Below the pieces are notes generated by a model. It was not told the DNA's origin, searched no databases, and saw nothing but the letters and a program-made list of their open reading frames with translations. A stretch of DNA of 64,000 bases from Salinisphaera sp. LB1 (GTDB taxonomy: Bacteria > Pseudomonadota > Gammaproteobacteria > Nevskiales > Salinisphaeraceae): assembly GCF_003177035.1 (NCBI RefSeq), contig NZ_CP029488.1, positions 1,550,001 to 1,614,000 on the forward strand, given 5' to 3'. The translations under genes were made by a program, and so were the position numbers. This document shows, in pieces, positions 8,179 through 17,550 of this stretch (within the stretch, counting starts at the first letter, position 1; every line of letters starts with the position of its first letter).

Positions 8179-9624
8179 ATGAGTCACGATATCCGTTCCG
8201 CCTCACGCGTCCCCTTCGATACCGTTCTCACAAAAATCGCGGATTATGTCTGCGATGTCGAGATCGACAGCGCTGAAGCCCTGGAAACTGCGCGTTACTG
8301 CCTGATCGACACCCTGGGCTGCGGCCTGCAGGCGTTGTCCTATCCGGCCTGCACCAAACTCATGGGGCCGGTGGTCGAAGGGGCCACACTCGAACACGGC
8401 GCCCGGGTGCCGGGTACGTCCTATGCGCTGGATCCGGTTACCGCCGCCTTCAACATCGGCTGCATGATCCGCTGGCTGGACTTCAACGACACCTGGCTGG
8501 CCGCCGAATGGGGCCATCCCTCCGACAACCTCGGCGGTATTCTCGCGGTCGCCGACTATGTCTCGCGCCGCAATATCGCCAAGGGTGACGCACCGCTGAC
8601 GCTGCGCGACGTGCTTGTGGCCATGGTCAAGGCACACGAGATCCAGGGTGTGCTGGCGCTGGAAAACAGCTTCAACCGCGTCGGGCTCGACCACGTGCTG
8701 CTCGTGCGCATTGCCACCTGCGCGGTTGTCACGCGGATGCTCGGCGGTAACAAGCAAGAAGTGACCAACGCGGTGTCGCATGCCTTTATCGACGGTGGCG
8801 CGCTGCGCACCTATCGGCATGCCCCGAATACCGGCCCGCGCAAGTCCTGGGCCGCGGGCGATGCCACTTCCAGGGGTGTCCTGCTGGCCCTGCGCGTGCT
8901 GCGCGGCGAGATCGGTTATCCCTCGGCGCTGACCGCGCCGACCTGGGGCTTCCAGGACGCGCTGTTCCGGGGTGAGGCGCTCACCCTCGGCCAGGAATTC
9001 GGCAGCTATGTCATGGAACAAGTGCTGTTCAAGATCAGCTTCCCGGCGGAATTCCATGCCCAGACCGCGGTCGAGGCGGCACTCACCCTGCATCCCGAGG
9101 TGGCTGATCGGCTCGACGATATCGAAAAGATCGTGATCGAGACCCAGGAATCCGGCGTGCGCATCATCGACAAGACCGGCCCGTTGGACAATCCGGCCGA
9201 TCGCGACCATTGCCTGCAGTACATGGTGGCCGTGCCGCTGATCTTCGGCCGTCTGACCGCCGCCGATTACGAGGACGCAGTCGCGGCCGATCCGCGTATC
9301 GATGCCCTGCGCGACAGGATGACCGTGACCGAGAACGCGCGCTTCACCCGCGAATATCTCGAGGCTGAAAAGCGCGCCATCGGCAACGCGGTGCAGGTGT
9401 TTTTCAGCGATGGCTCGGCGACCGAGAAGGTGTCGGTGGACTACCCCATCGGCCATCGCCGACGTCGCGCCGAGGGCATTCCGGAATTGAAGAAGAAGTT
9501 CGAAGCCAATCTTGCGTTGAAGATCGCGCCCAAGAATGCGGCCCGCATCCACGAAATCGTGGCCGATCAGGCGACGACCGAGGCCACGCCGGTGCCCGAT
9601 TTCACCGACTTGTTCGTGGTCTAG
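8179..9624 (+). CDS. prpD: 2-methylcitrate dehydratase (PrpD/MmgE family)
   Basis: A 481-residue PrpD protein. Conserved blocks include the N-terminal [10 protein letters not shown], the [25 protein letters not shown] segment (about residues 95-118), [16 protein letters not shown], and [14 protein letters not shown]. It dehydrates 2-methylcitrate to 2-methyl-cis-aconitate without an Fe-S cluster. AGGTG lies close to the ATG at 8179. It is 33 nt downstream of the WS/DGAT gene and probably ends the acuI-prpC-MAPEG-WS/DGAT-prpD run. Length agrees with E. coli PrpD (483). Confidence 0.94.
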   Translation: MSHDIRSASRVPFDTVLTKIADYVCDVEIDSAEALETARYCLIDTLGCGLQALSYPACTKLMGPVVEGATLEHGARVPGTSYALDPVTAAFNIGCMIRWLDFNDTWLAAEWGHPSDNLGGILAVADYVSRRNIAKGDAPLTLRDVLVAMVKAHEIQGVLALENSFNRVGLDHVLLVRIATCAVVTRMLGGNKQEVTNAVSHAFIDGGALRTYRHAPNTGPRKSWAAGDATSRGVLLALRVLRGEIGYPSALTAPTWGFQDALFRGEALTLGQEFGSYVMEQVLFKISFPAEFHAQTAVEAALTLHPEVADRLDDIEKIVIETQESGVRIIDKTGPLDNPADRDHCLQYMVAVPLIFGRLTAADYEDAVAADPRIDALRDRMTVTENARFTREYLEAEKRAIGNAVQVFFSDGSATEKVSVDYPIGHRRRRAEGIPELKKKFEANLALKIAPKNAARIHEIVADQATTEATPVPDFTDLFVV

Positions 9625-9926
9625 GGCCTGTTGCCGTTTCGTCGGCGCCAAGCGCTGTTTTGCCGCAAGACAGCGCCACGAGTGCGGCGTAGTGAGTCTA
9701 AGCGAGCGAGTTGCAACGCTGAATTGCGGTCGTGTTGTCAACCATGGGGCGCTTGGCCCTTCGGGTTGGGCCGCCCATAAAATCAATCAGAGCGCCGATA
9801 CGGCGACGCGCGCCTTGTCTCGACGGATTTGCGGTCTCCAACGCGGCAAGTGTACGAAAGGACACTAGAGCACGACCGCTACGCAAGGGTGGCGGATTTC
9901 GTGGAACACGCTTATTTTCCGGGGGG
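9625..9926. other. Intergenic stretch with a hairpin, no gene seen
   Basis: About 300 bp after prpD without a convincing reading frame. GGCCC (9755-9759) pairs with GGGCC (9768-9772), extended by GGGC/GCCC on either side, giving a short strong hairpin. The segment 9650-9870 reads like an end fragment of a mobile element or dispersed repeat, but I could not assign it. Confidence 0.3.
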
Positions 9927-9973
9927 CGGCCGGCGCCCGATCCTGATGATCCGGATTGGCCGCCGGCCGTTTT
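9927..9973 (+). terminator. GC-rich hairpin with T-tract on the + strand
   Basis: A perfect 9-bp stem pairs CGGCCGGCG (9927-9935) with CGCCGGCCG (9961-9969), followed by TTTT. It could end rightward readthrough from prpD. For the leftward gene ending at 9981 the other side has only GGAAAATAA, so it is not a good terminator in that direction. Confidence 0.55.
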
Positions 9974-9980
9974 CCGCGAC

Positions 9981-10349
9981 TTACCAGCGGCCGAACACGC
10001 CACGGTCGCGATCATGGTCGTACCAGCCATCGCGGGCGTAGCGATGATCCGGGTAGCGCCGGTAATCGTGGCGGTAGTGATCGTGATCGCGCCGCTCGCC
10101 GCGCCATCCGTAGCGATCCTCGTGATGATAGCGGTGGTCGCCATGGTCGCGGTGGTCATAATCCCGATAGCGATCGTGGTCACGATGAACGGTCCGATCA
10201 CGGTGGAGGTCCGCGTTGGCCCGATCGTGGTGGTCGAAATCATGCGCCTGGGCGGCGCCGATGCCGGCGCCGAGCAGCGCCAGGCCGGCCAGCGGCGCGG
10301 CCAGCCGCACGAACCCGCGCGAACGGCGGGTTGAGGTGGGGTTGTTCAT
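9981..10349 (-). CDS. Exported His/Asp/Arg/Tyr-rich protein of unknown function
   Basis: A 122-residue protein with a clear signal peptide (RLAAPLAGLALLGAGIGAAQA, residues about 15-35). The mature part of about 87 residues is almost entirely His, Asp, Arg and Tyr in motifs such as HDFDHHDR, YRDYDHRDHGDH and RYGWRGERRDHDHYRHDYRR, ending in GVFGRW. A good AGGAG box lies 7 nt before the ATG at 10349. This composition suggests metal (Zn, Ni, Cu) binding in the periplasm or an intrinsically disordered envelope protein. It resembles short HHHH-rich exported proteins of proteobacteria, but I do not recognise a named family. Confidence 0.72.
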   Translation of the reverse strand: MNNPTSTRRSRGFVRLAAPLAGLALLGAGIGAAQAHDFDHHDRANADLHRDRTVHRDHDRYRDYDHRDHGDHRYHHEDRYGWRGERRDHDHYRHDYRRYPDHRYARDGWYDHDRDRGVFGRW

Positions 10350-10593
10350 GGGGATCTCCTGGGCGCGCTTACGGCCCGTTTCGTGATTTCAGATCGACTT
10401 TATACTGTTTGTATGAATCGTTCATTAACAATTGAACGTACGGTCGGCGATGGACATCGACCGGTGTCGCCGCGCGCGTAGGGCGTGTCCGTGTCGCCAG
10501 GGATCAGGCACAACCCGTTATAATTCGGCGCTGTTTCGTGACGGGACGCCATGCCCGTCGATCTTCGCGCTGCGTAACGATGAGCCGGTCGCT

Positions 10594-12303
10594 ATGAGCA
10601 ACAACAACGCCCACGACGCCGCCGCCGAAAAGACTGGCGGCACCAATTTTCTGCGCACGCTGATCGCCGAGCAGATCGCCTCGGGCGAGCATCAGGGCGA
10701 GGTGGTGACCCGGTTTCCGCCGGAGCCGAACGGTTATCTGCACATCGGCCATGCCGCCTCGATCTGCCTCAACTTCGGGCTGGCCGAATATTTCGATGGC
10801 CGCTGCCGATTGCGCTTCGATGACACCAATCCCGACGCCGAGGACCAGGAATACATCGATTCCATTCAGGCCGACATCCACTGGCTGGGCTTCGAATGGG
10901 ACGGCGAGGTGCGCTATACCTCCGATTATTTCGACACGCTCTACGACTATGCCCTGACCCTGATCGATGCCGGGCTGGCCTATGTCGACGAGCTCACCCC
11001 CGAGCAGATCCGCGAGTACCGCGGCACGCTCACCGAGCCCGGTCGCAACAGCCCCTACCGCGATCGCGAACCGGCCGAGAGCCGGGCCATGTTCGCAGCG
11101 ATGGCGAACGGCGACTACGCGGAAGGTGCCGCCAGCCTGCGCGCGAAGATCGACATGGCGTCCGGTAACATCAACCTGCGCGATCCGGTGATCTACCGCA
11201 TCCGCAACAAGGCCCATCACCAGACCGGCAACAAGTGGTGCGTCTATCCCTCCTACGATTTCGCCCACGGCCAGTCCGATGCGATCGAGGGCGTGACGCA
11301 TTCCATCTGCACGCTGGAATTCGAGGATCACCGCCCGCTGTACAACTGGCTGATCGAGCACCTGCCGGTGCCGAGCCGGCCAGTGCAGTACGAGTTTGCC
11401 CGGGTCAATCTCAACTACACCATCACCAGCAAGCGCAAGCTGCGTCGGCTGGTCGACGAGGGCATCGTCGACGGCTGGGACGACCCGCGCATGCCGACCA
11501 TTGCCGGTATTCGGCGGCGCGGCTATAGCCCGGAATCCATTCGGCGTTTCTGCGAGATGGTGGGGGTGTCGCGCAGCGGCGGCACCGTAGACGCGGCCAT
11601 GCTCGAACACGCGATCCGCGATGACCTGAACACCAACGCGGCGCGAGCGATGTGCGTGATCGAGCCGTTGAAGGTGGTGATCACCAATTGGGAGCAGGGC
11701 CGCGTCGAGACGCTGGCCGCGTCGGGCCATCCCAACCGCGACGACATGGGCGAGCGCGCCTTGCCGTTGACGCGCGAGATCTATATCGAGCAAGAGGATT
11801 TCCGCGAGCAGGCGAACAAGAAGTACAAGCGGCTGGTGCTCGGCAAGAAAGTGCGGCTGCGCAATGCCTATGTCATCGAGGCGCACGACGTGGTCAGGAA
11901 CGATGCCGGTGAGATCGTCGAGGTGCACTGCACCTACGACCCCGATACCCTCGGCGCCAATCCCGCGGATGGCAGCAAGCCCAAGGGCGTCATCCACTGG
12001 GTTTCGGCCAGCCACGGCAAGCAGGCGCTGGTGCGGGTCTATGACCGCCTGTTCTCGGTCGAGAACCCGGGCCGCGAGGACGATCTGCTCGACGGGCTGA
12101 ATCCGTTGTCCCTGAGCGTGCATCCCGGCTGCTGGATCGAGCCGGGTGCGGCCGAGGTCGCGCCGGAAACCCGGCTGCAGTTCGAGCGCACCGGCTATTT
12201 CGTCGCCGATCGCTACGACCACTCGCCGGGGGCGCCGGTGTTCAATCGCGTGGTCGCCCTGCGCGACACCTGGGCCAAGATCGAAGCACGCGGCGAATCG
12301 TGA
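10594..12303 (+). CDS. glnS: Glutaminyl-tRNA synthetase
   Basis: A 569-residue class I aminoacyl-tRNA synthetase. The HIGH-type motif appears in [14 protein letters not shown] (about residue 44) and the KMSKS-equivalent as [26 protein letters not shown] and the GlnRS-specific anticodon-binding beta-barrel region ([15 protein letters not shown]) are present. It attaches glutamine to tRNA-Gln in the cytoplasm. The start at 10594 gives the N-terminus [21 protein letters not shown], matching family length (E. coli 554). The in-frame upstream extension is not conserved-looking. The Shine-Dalgarno is weak. Confidence 0.96.
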   Translation: MSNNNAHDAAAEKTGGTNFLRTLIAEQIASGEHQGEVVTRFPPEPNGYLHIGHAASICLNFGLAEYFDGRCRLRFDDTNPDAEDQEYIDSIQADIHWLGFEWDGEVRYTSDYFDTLYDYALTLIDAGLAYVDELTPEQIREYRGTLTEPGRNSPYRDREPAESRAMFAAMANGDYAEGAASLRAKIDMASGNINLRDPVIYRIRNKAHHQTGNKWCVYPSYDFAHGQSDAIEGVTHSICTLEFEDHRPLYNWLIEHLPVPSRPVQYEFARVNLNYTITSKRKLRRLVDEGIVDGWDDPRMPTIAGIRRRGYSPESIRRFCEMVGVSRSGGTVDAAMLEHAIRDDLNTNAARAMCVIEPLKVVITNWEQGRVETLAASGHPNRDDMGERALPLTREIYIEQEDFREQANKKYKRLVLGKKVRLRNAYVIEAHDVVRNDAGEIVEVHCTYDPDTLGANPADGSKPKGVIHWVSASHGKQALVRVYDRLFSVENPGREDDLLDGLNPLSLSVHPGCWIEPGAAEVAPETRLQFERTGYFVADRYDHSPGAPVFNRVVALRDTWAKIEARGES

Positions 12304-12475
12304 GCCCGGCGGGCGGCACGGATCGGCGGTGACGCGCGGACTTGGCCGGTGTGTCCGTGGCCGGATCGCCGGATCGAGCGGGCGGCGATCATGCGCGATC
12401 AAGGCCGGTCCCGCGCCCGTCTGAAAACCGGTATCCTGCCGGGCTTTGCCGGATCACATCGGGGGATCGATCGCC

Positions 12476-13123
12476 ATGGCCATGACCGACTGGGACGCAT
12501 GCGGACAGCGGCTGGGCGCCGGCATGGAGGCCCTGGGTATGGCGGGCGCCGGCGATGTCCGCGATCGTCTGGTCGCTTATCTGCGCGAACTGAACACCTG
12601 GAACGCCACCTATAACCTCACTGCCGTGCGTGACCCGGAGGCGATGGTCACGCGGCATCTGCTGGATTGTCTGGCCATTGCCGATTTCGTGGTGGGGGCG
12701 AACCTCGCCGATGTCGGCGCCGGGCCGGGGTTGCCGGGGCTGGTGCTGGCGATCGCCCGGCCGCGGCTCGCGGTCACGCTGGTGGAATCGAACCGCAAGA
12801 AGGCCACGTTTCTGCGCCATGTGCGCCGCCAGCTCGGATTGGAGCGCGTCGATGTGGTCCAGTCGCGGGTCGAGGACTTCCGGCCGCCGCAGCGTTTCGA
12901 CTGCGTGGTCACGCGAGCGTTCGCCACCGCCGGCGACACGGTGCGCGGCGCCGGCCATCTGATCGCGCCGGGCGGGCGTTTCGTGCTCATGAAGGGGCGC
13001 GACCCGGCTGCCGAAATGGATGACCTGCCGCTGGACTTTCGGCATGTCGAAACCGTGCGCGTGACCGTGCCGGGGCTCGGTGCGGAGCGACATGTCGCGA
13101 TTCTCGAGCCCGGGCTGATCTAG
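12476..13123 (+). CDS. rsmG: 16S rRNA (guanine527-N7)-methyltransferase
   Basis: A 215-residue SAM-dependent methyltransferase of the GidB/RsmG family. It shows NLTAVRDPEAMVTRHLLDCLA (about residue 44), the SAM-binding loop ADVGAGPGLPGLVLAI (about 79), VESNRKKATFLRHV and VVTRAFA. It methylates G527 in the 530 loop of 16S rRNA. The ATG at 12476 has GGGGGA 9 nt upstream. It is followed at 104 nt by parA, the usual gidB-parA-parB order near replication origins, though gidA is not adjacent here. Confidence 0.95.
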   Translation: MAMTDWDACGQRLGAGMEALGMAGAGDVRDRLVAYLRELNTWNATYNLTAVRDPEAMVTRHLLDCLAIADFVVGANLADVGAGPGLPGLVLAIARPRLAVTLVESNRKKATFLRHVRRQLGLERVDVVQSRVEDFRPPQRFDCVVTRAFATAGDTVRGAGHLIAPGGRFVLMKGRDPAAEMDDLPLDFRHVETVRVTVPGLGAERHVAILEPGLI

Positions 13124-13226
13124 GCGGTGCGCGCGGGGCGGCCCCGGCCTGTTCCCGCATACGATAAACTCGTTTCGCACACGACTCGGGGCCATTTAAC
13201 CCGGCGCCAACCGCCAGGCTGTTTTT

Positions 13227-14066
13227 ATGAGCAACATCATCGCCATAGCCAACCAGAAGGGCGGTGTGGGCAAGACCACCACCGCCATCAATCTGGCCGC
13301 CGCGCTGGCCGAGGCCGAGCAACGCGTGCTGCTGGTCGACATGGATGCCCAGGGCAACGCCACCATGGGCGTGGGCGTGGACAAGAACGCGCTCGAGGCA
13401 ACGGTGTGCGATTTCCTGCTCGGCGACAAGGGCGTGGCGGAGGCGCTGGAAGTCGTCGCCGATGGCAAGTTTTACCTGTTGGGCGCCAACGGCGACATGA
13501 CGGCGGCCGAAGTGGGGCTGCGCGAGCGCGGCGGCGGACGGTCCGCGTTGAAGGACGCGCTGTCCTCGATCGCCGACAGCTTCGATTATGTCGTCATTGA
13601 CTGTCCGCCGGCGCTGTCCATGCTCACGGTCAATGCGCTGGTCGCCGCGCGCGGGGTAATCATCCCCATGCAGTGTGAATATTACGCACTGGAAGGGCTC
13701 TCGGCGCTGCTCGAGACGATCGACAGCGTGCGCCAGCGGATCAATCCCGAGCTGGCCGTCGAGGGCGTGTTGCGTACCATGTATGACGGGCGCAACCGCC
13801 TGACCGGCGATGTCTCGGCCCAGTTGGTCAATTATTTCGGCGATTCCGTCTACAAGACCGTGATCCCGCGCAACGTCCGCCTGGCCGAGGCGCCGAGTCA
13901 TGGTTTGTCGGTGCTCGAATACGACAGCAGCGCCACCGGCTCGACCGCTTACCGGGCGTTGGCTGCCGAATTGCTGGGTCGCGACGACAACGAAGTGGTC
14001 GACGCGCCGACCGGCGGCGCCCGGCGTGCGGTATCCTCGTTGTTCGGGCGCCGGCGCAGGAGCTAG
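13227..14066 (+). CDS. parA: Chromosome-partitioning ATPase ParA/Soj
   Basis: A 279-residue deviant Walker-type ATPase. KGGVGKTT (residues 11-18), VDMDAQGNATMGVG (A' motif) and VVIDCPPALSMLTVNAL (B motif) are visible. ParA dimerises on ATP, binds nucleoid DNA and segregates ParB-parS complexes. The C-terminus carries about 25 extra residues (DAPTGGARRAVSSLFGRRRRS) that are basic and may aid DNA binding. It is 149 nt upstream of parB. Confidence 0.95.
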   Translation: MSNIIAIANQKGGVGKTTTAINLAAALAEAEQRVLLVDMDAQGNATMGVGVDKNALEATVCDFLLGDKGVAEALEVVADGKFYLLGANGDMTAAEVGLRERGGGRSALKDALSSIADSFDYVVIDCPPALSMLTVNALVAARGVIIPMQCEYYALEGLSALLETIDSVRQRINPELAVEGVLRTMYDGRNRLTGDVSAQLVNYFGDSVYKTVIPRNVRLAEAPSHGLSVLEYDSSATGSTAYRALAAELLGRDDNEVVDAPTGGARRAVSSLFGRRRRS

Positions 14067-14215
14067 CGCCGGGCGCGCGAACCGCGGCAGGCATGGCTGC
14101 GGGGATCGGCCGGATCACGGCCGGGGCGTGTTTATTACAATGGATTGCAACAGCCGATCGGGCCATCGCCGTGCCGTATGAGGCGCGGCGGGGCCGGACC
14201 ACCAGGGCGATGCTT

Positions 14216-15073
14216 ATGGCACAGAAGAAGCGGGGCCTCGGCCGGGGCCTGGAATCCCTGCTTGCGAACGACTACGAACAGGCGGCGGCGTCCGGCGCCC
14301 TGACCGAGGTCGCGCTGGACGATTTGTCGCCCGGCCGCTATCAGCCGCGCCGCGACATGGACGCCGACGCGCTGGAAGCGCTGGCGGCCTCGATCCGGGC
14401 CCAGGGCGTGGTGCAGCCGCTGGTCGTGCGCCGGCGCGACGACGACCCGCAGCGCTACGAGATCATCGCCGGCGAGCGGCGCTGGCGGGCGTCGCGCATG
14501 GCCGGGCTGGCCACGGTGCCGGCGGTGGTGCGCGAGCTCGCCGACGATGCGGCCATGGCGATCGCGCTGATCGAGAATATCCAGCGCGAGGACCTCAATC
14601 CCCTGGAAATTTCGGCAGCGCTCAAGCGCCTGATCGAGGAATACGGCATGACCCATGCCGCCTGCGCCGAAGCGGTCGGGCGGTCGCGGGCGTCGGTGTC
14701 CAATCTGTTACGGCTGGCGGATCTCAATGTCGATGTAGCCGATCGTCTGCGTGCCGGCGAGATCGAGATGGGGCACGCCCGGGCGCTGCTCGCCCTGACC
14801 GGCGACGACCAGTCCCGGGCGGCCGAGCGCGTCGTCGCGCGGCGGCTGACGGTGCGTCAGACCGAGTCGCTGGTGCGAACCCTGCTCTCCGGCGAAACCC
14901 CTGCCGCGCCGCAACCCGAACGCGACGCGACCGTGGAACGGCTCGAGTCGAGCCTGGCGAGACGGCTGGAGGCCGGGGTGCGCATCGAGCCCGATCGCCG
15001 CGGCGGTGGCCGCGTCGTCATCCGCTATAAATCGGCCGAGGAGCTCGATGCGCTCGTGGGGCGCTTCGACTGA
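14216..15073 (+). CDS. parB: Chromosome-partitioning protein ParB/Spo0J
   Basis: A 285-residue ParB. The N-terminal basic motif KKRGLGRGLESLL, the ParB/Srx CTPase core with GERRWRASRMAGL (about residue 84), the helix-turn-helix MTHAACAEAVGRSRASVSNLLRL (about 145-167) and a C-terminal dimerisation part are all present. It binds parS and, as a CTP-dependent clamp, spreads on DNA. I chose the ATG at 14216 (AGGG 8 nt upstream) over the ATG at 14210 (2 nt). No parS palindrome was seen in the window. Confidence 0.94.
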   Translation: MAQKKRGLGRGLESLLANDYEQAAASGALTEVALDDLSPGRYQPRRDMDADALEALAASIRAQGVVQPLVVRRRDDDPQRYEIIAGERRWRASRMAGLATVPAVVRELADDAAMAIALIENIQREDLNPLEISAALKRLIEEYGMTHAACAEAVGRSRASVSNLLRLADLNVDVADRLRAGEIEMGHARALLALTGDDQSRAAERVVARRLTVRQTESLVRTLLSGETPAAPQPERDATVERLESSLARRLEAGVRIEPDRRGGGRVVIRYKSAEELDALVGRFD

Positions 15074-15288
15074 CACCATCCCGGCGTGACATCGGGGCCG
15101 TTCTGGTAGCGATGTGGCTGTCATGCACATGGAGTGTGCGCGTAACTGCGCGCCAACTGGAGCGAACTTGCAATTTCTTCAATGCGGTCCGAAAAATTGT
15201 TGAAATGCGTGAGTGAAACAAGGTAGCCTCGCGGCTCAAACAAAGGGAATAGCGCGTCCAGGAACGCAGCCTCAGCGAGCGACAATCG

Positions 15289-15675
15289 ATGCGAAATGTT
15301 GTGACTCGATTGCTGCTCATGCAGTCGGTCGCCGCTGTATGTGTGGCGATCCTGGTCAGCGTGATTTATGGGAGTAGCGCTGCCGTAGCCGCGATCTACG
15401 GTGGGCTTGTCGCTTTGATCATGACGTTGATGCTGGCCTGGCGAATCGGTCAGGCGTCGCGCTCGGACACCGCCATGCGATGGCTGGTGCTGGGTGCGGC
15501 TGAGCGTATGATCATGGTATGTATCGCGTTCGCGGTCGGAATCGGTGCGATCGGCTTTGTGCCGGTGCCGATGCTGATCGGGTTCGGCGGGGCTCAGCTG
15601 GCCTACTACCTGGCGGCCGGGCCGTTACGTCGATACATGCTCGAATTGATGGGAAGACGATACGATGGCCAATAG
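15289..15675 (+). CDS. atpI: ATP synthase accessory protein AtpI
   Basis: A 128-residue membrane protein with four predicted helices. It is in the AtpI position at the head of the atp operon. AtpI proteins assist c-ring assembly or magnesium supply, and sequence conservation is low. It overlaps the atpB start by 11 nt. The 215 bp between parB and atpI (15074-15288) probably carry the operon promoter, but I could not fix a convincing -35/-10 pair. Confidence 0.85.
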   Translation: MRNVVTRLLLMQSVAAVCVAILVSVIYGSSAAVAAIYGGLVALIMTLMLAWRIGQASRSDTAMRWLVLGAAERMIMVCIAFAVGIGAIGFVPVPMLIGFGGAQLAYYLAAGPLRRYMLELMGRRYDGQ

Positions 15676-16525
15676 CGGCAGCGGTTCGGCTGAATACATC
15701 AGGCATCATCTCACCGACTGGTGTGTTGGCTGCGGGGCCGATCACCAGCCGTCCGGGCTGCTTGATTTCGGCGCCTTCACGATTGATCTGATCATTGTCG
15801 GGCTGATCTGCGCCGGTCTGGTGGCGTTGCTCGCGCTGTTCGTGCGCAAGCGGTTGACCGTCGAGGATCCGAGCGGCATTCAGATGGCCATGGAAGCTGG
15901 CGTGGAATACGTCAGCGACCAGGTGGGTCAGGTCTTCCACAAGCGCAACGATTTTGTTGGCGCGATGGCACTGACCATCTTTCTGTGGGTCACCGTGATG
16001 AATCTGAATGACCTCATCCCGGTTGATCTCGTGCCGAGTGTACTGGGTGCCATCGGTCATCTGCTCGGCTTCGAGCATGTATATTTCCGTATTCTGCCTA
16101 CCGCTGCGCTGGATACACCGTTTGCGATGGCGATAGTCGTGTTCGTGATCATGGTGTACTACCAGCTGCGTGCCAACGGCATGAAGGGCTATGTGAAGCG
16201 GTTCCTGACGCATCCATATGGTAAATACGCGGCCCCTGCGAACATCCTCACAACGTTGATCGATGACTTGTCCAAGCCGGTCAGCCTGGCGCTGCGACTG
16301 TTCGGTAACATGTTCGCCGGTGAACTGATCTTTGCCTTGCTGGCGATGCTCACGCTTTCCGCCCTGTCGCCGCCGAGCGCGATGGTGGCGGTGTGGGCGC
16401 CGCTACACTTTGTGGGCGGTTTCGTCTGGAGTGTGTTCGATCTGCTGATCTGCGTTCTGCAAGCCTTTATCTTTGCGGTGCTGTCAATCGTCTATTTGGG
16501 GATGGCGCAGCAGACGGATCACTGA
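15665..16525 (+). CDS. atpB: F-type ATP synthase subunit a
   Basis: A 286-residue integral membrane subunit of Fo. The essential arginine is in SLALRLFGNMFAGELIFALL (about residue 210). N-terminal half-channel elements (FLWVTVMNLNDLIPVDL) and the C-terminal helix (LQAFIFAVLSIVYLGMA) are also visible. It forms the proton half-channels against the c-ring. Its first 11 nt overlap the end of atpI, indicating translational coupling. Unlike most operons it is followed by a 241-bp gap before atpE. Confidence 0.96.
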   Translation: MANSGSGSAEYIRHHLTDWCVGCGADHQPSGLLDFGAFTIDLIIVGLICAGLVALLALFVRKRLTVEDPSGIQMAMEAGVEYVSDQVGQVFHKRNDFVGAMALTIFLWVTVMNLNDLIPVDLVPSVLGAIGHLLGFEHVYFRILPTAALDTPFAMAIVVFVIMVYYQLRANGMKGYVKRFLTHPYGKYAAPANILTTLIDDLSKPVSLALRLFGNMFAGELIFALLAMLTLSALSPPSAMVAVWAPLHFVGGFVWSVFDLLICVLQAFIFAVLSIVYLGMAQQTDH

Positions 16526-16766
16526 CAAGGTTTCACCCGTCGGGCGTTCCCCGGCGTCGTTACCGCCGGCCGCCGGAGCACGCGGCCGGAGAGCCACAGT
16601 CACGCCGGCAGATCTCCACGAGTTGTCGGCATCGGGTGTCGCGCCGGCCGCCGTGCCGGCAAGAGGAAACGGGTCGCGAGATCCGAACATCGCTGGGACG
16701 GGGTCGCACAGGGAAGCCGATCTCGTCCATCGTTAAGCCAAGAAACGTCGATAAGGAGTAGCAATC
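16526..16766. other. Unusually long atpB-atpE spacer
   Basis: The 241 bp between subunit a and subunit c contain no credible gene. They include the GC-rich segments CGCCGGCCGCC (16564-16574) and CGCGGCCGG (16580-16588), and end with AAGGAG just upstream of the atpE GTG. The space may hold an mRNA structure that boosts atpE translation or processing, since the c subunit is needed in about tenfold excess. Confidence 0.5.
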
Positions 16767-17057
16767 GTGCATTCGGATCCACAACAAATTGCTGAGATCG
16801 TCGCCGCGACGGCCGTCGCCGTGGGTCTCATGCTGGCCGCCGCCGGTCTCGGCTCGGCGATCGGCTGGGGCCTGATCACCTCGAAGGCGCTGGAAGGCAT
16901 CGCCCGGCAGCCGGAGATGCGTCCGCAGCTGATGGTCAACATGTTCATCTTCGCCGGCCTCATGGAATCCTTCCCGTTCATCCTGTTCGGTGTGGCCATG
17001 TGGTTCCTGTTCGCCAACCCGTTTGTGGGTACGCTGTCTAGCCTGGCCGGCGGTTAA
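16767..17057 (+). CDS. atpE: F-type ATP synthase subunit c
   Basis: A 96-residue two-helix proteolipid. The glycine-rich first helix ([12 protein letters not shown], residues 24-35), the polar loop RQP (47-49) and the ion-carrying second helix ([13 protein letters not shown]) with Glu67 are visible. It forms the rotating c-ring. The start codon is GTG with AAGGAG upstream at good spacing. The carboxylate is Glu followed by Ser68, where many gammaproteobacteria have Asp-Ala. The usual sodium-ligand glutamine in helix 1 is replaced by Trp34, so proton use is more likely. Confidence 0.95.
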   Translation: MHSDPQQIAEIVAATAVAVGLMLAAAGLGSAIGWGLITSKALEGIARQPEMRPQLMVNMFIFAGLMESFPFILFGVAMWFLFANPFVGTLSSLAGG

Positions 17058-17071
17058 GCCCGGAGCGCGTC

Positions 17072-17548
17072 ATGGTCGCTATTACCGGAACACTGTTCGT
17101 CCAGATACTGGTCTTTCTGGCCCTCGTCTTCTTTGTCAAGAAGGTGCTATGGGGGCCGGTGACGAAGACGATCGACGAGCGTCGCCAGAAGATCAGCGAA
17201 GGTCTGGCCGCGGCGGAACGCGGTCGGCTCGAACTCGACGAGGCCGTCAAGGAGGCCGAGTCGCGTCTGGCCAAGGCGCAGGAAGAAGCCCGCGAGCTGC
17301 TCGCCAATGCGCAGCGTCAGGCCAACGAGACGCTCGACAAGGCGCGCAACGATGCGCGCGCCGAAGGCGATCGCATCGTTGCGGCCGCCCGTGAAGAGAT
17401 CGATCAGGCCGTGGCTTCCGCCAAGGAAGAGCTGCGTCGCGAAGTCGGCGAACTCGCGGTCACGGGTGCCGAGCGCATCCTCAAGCGCGAGATCGACGCC
17501 CAGGCGCACAACGACATCATCGACGACCTCGTGGCGGAGATCCGATAG
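17072..17548 (+). CDS. atpF: F-type ATP synthase subunit b
   Basis: A 158-residue subunit. One N-terminal membrane helix ([21 protein letters not shown], residues about 5-25) is followed by a long charged alpha-helix rich in Ala, Glu, Arg and Lys, which forms the dimeric peripheral stalk. It links subunit a to delta and alpha. It starts 14 nt after atpE and is followed by atpH after 2 nt. Confidence 0.95.
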   Translation: MVAITGTLFVQILVFLALVFFVKKVLWGPVTKTIDERRQKISEGLAAAERGRLELDEAVKEAESRLAKAQEEARELLANAQRQANETLDKARNDARAEGDRIVAAAREEIDQAVASAKEELRREVGELAVTGAERILKREIDAQAHNDIIDDLVAEIR

Positions 17549-17550
17549 TC

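Noticed and set aside
13124..15288. parS site near parAB
   Set aside because: No TGTTTCACGTGAAACA-like palindrome; the best candidate around 15200-15225 is too imperfect.
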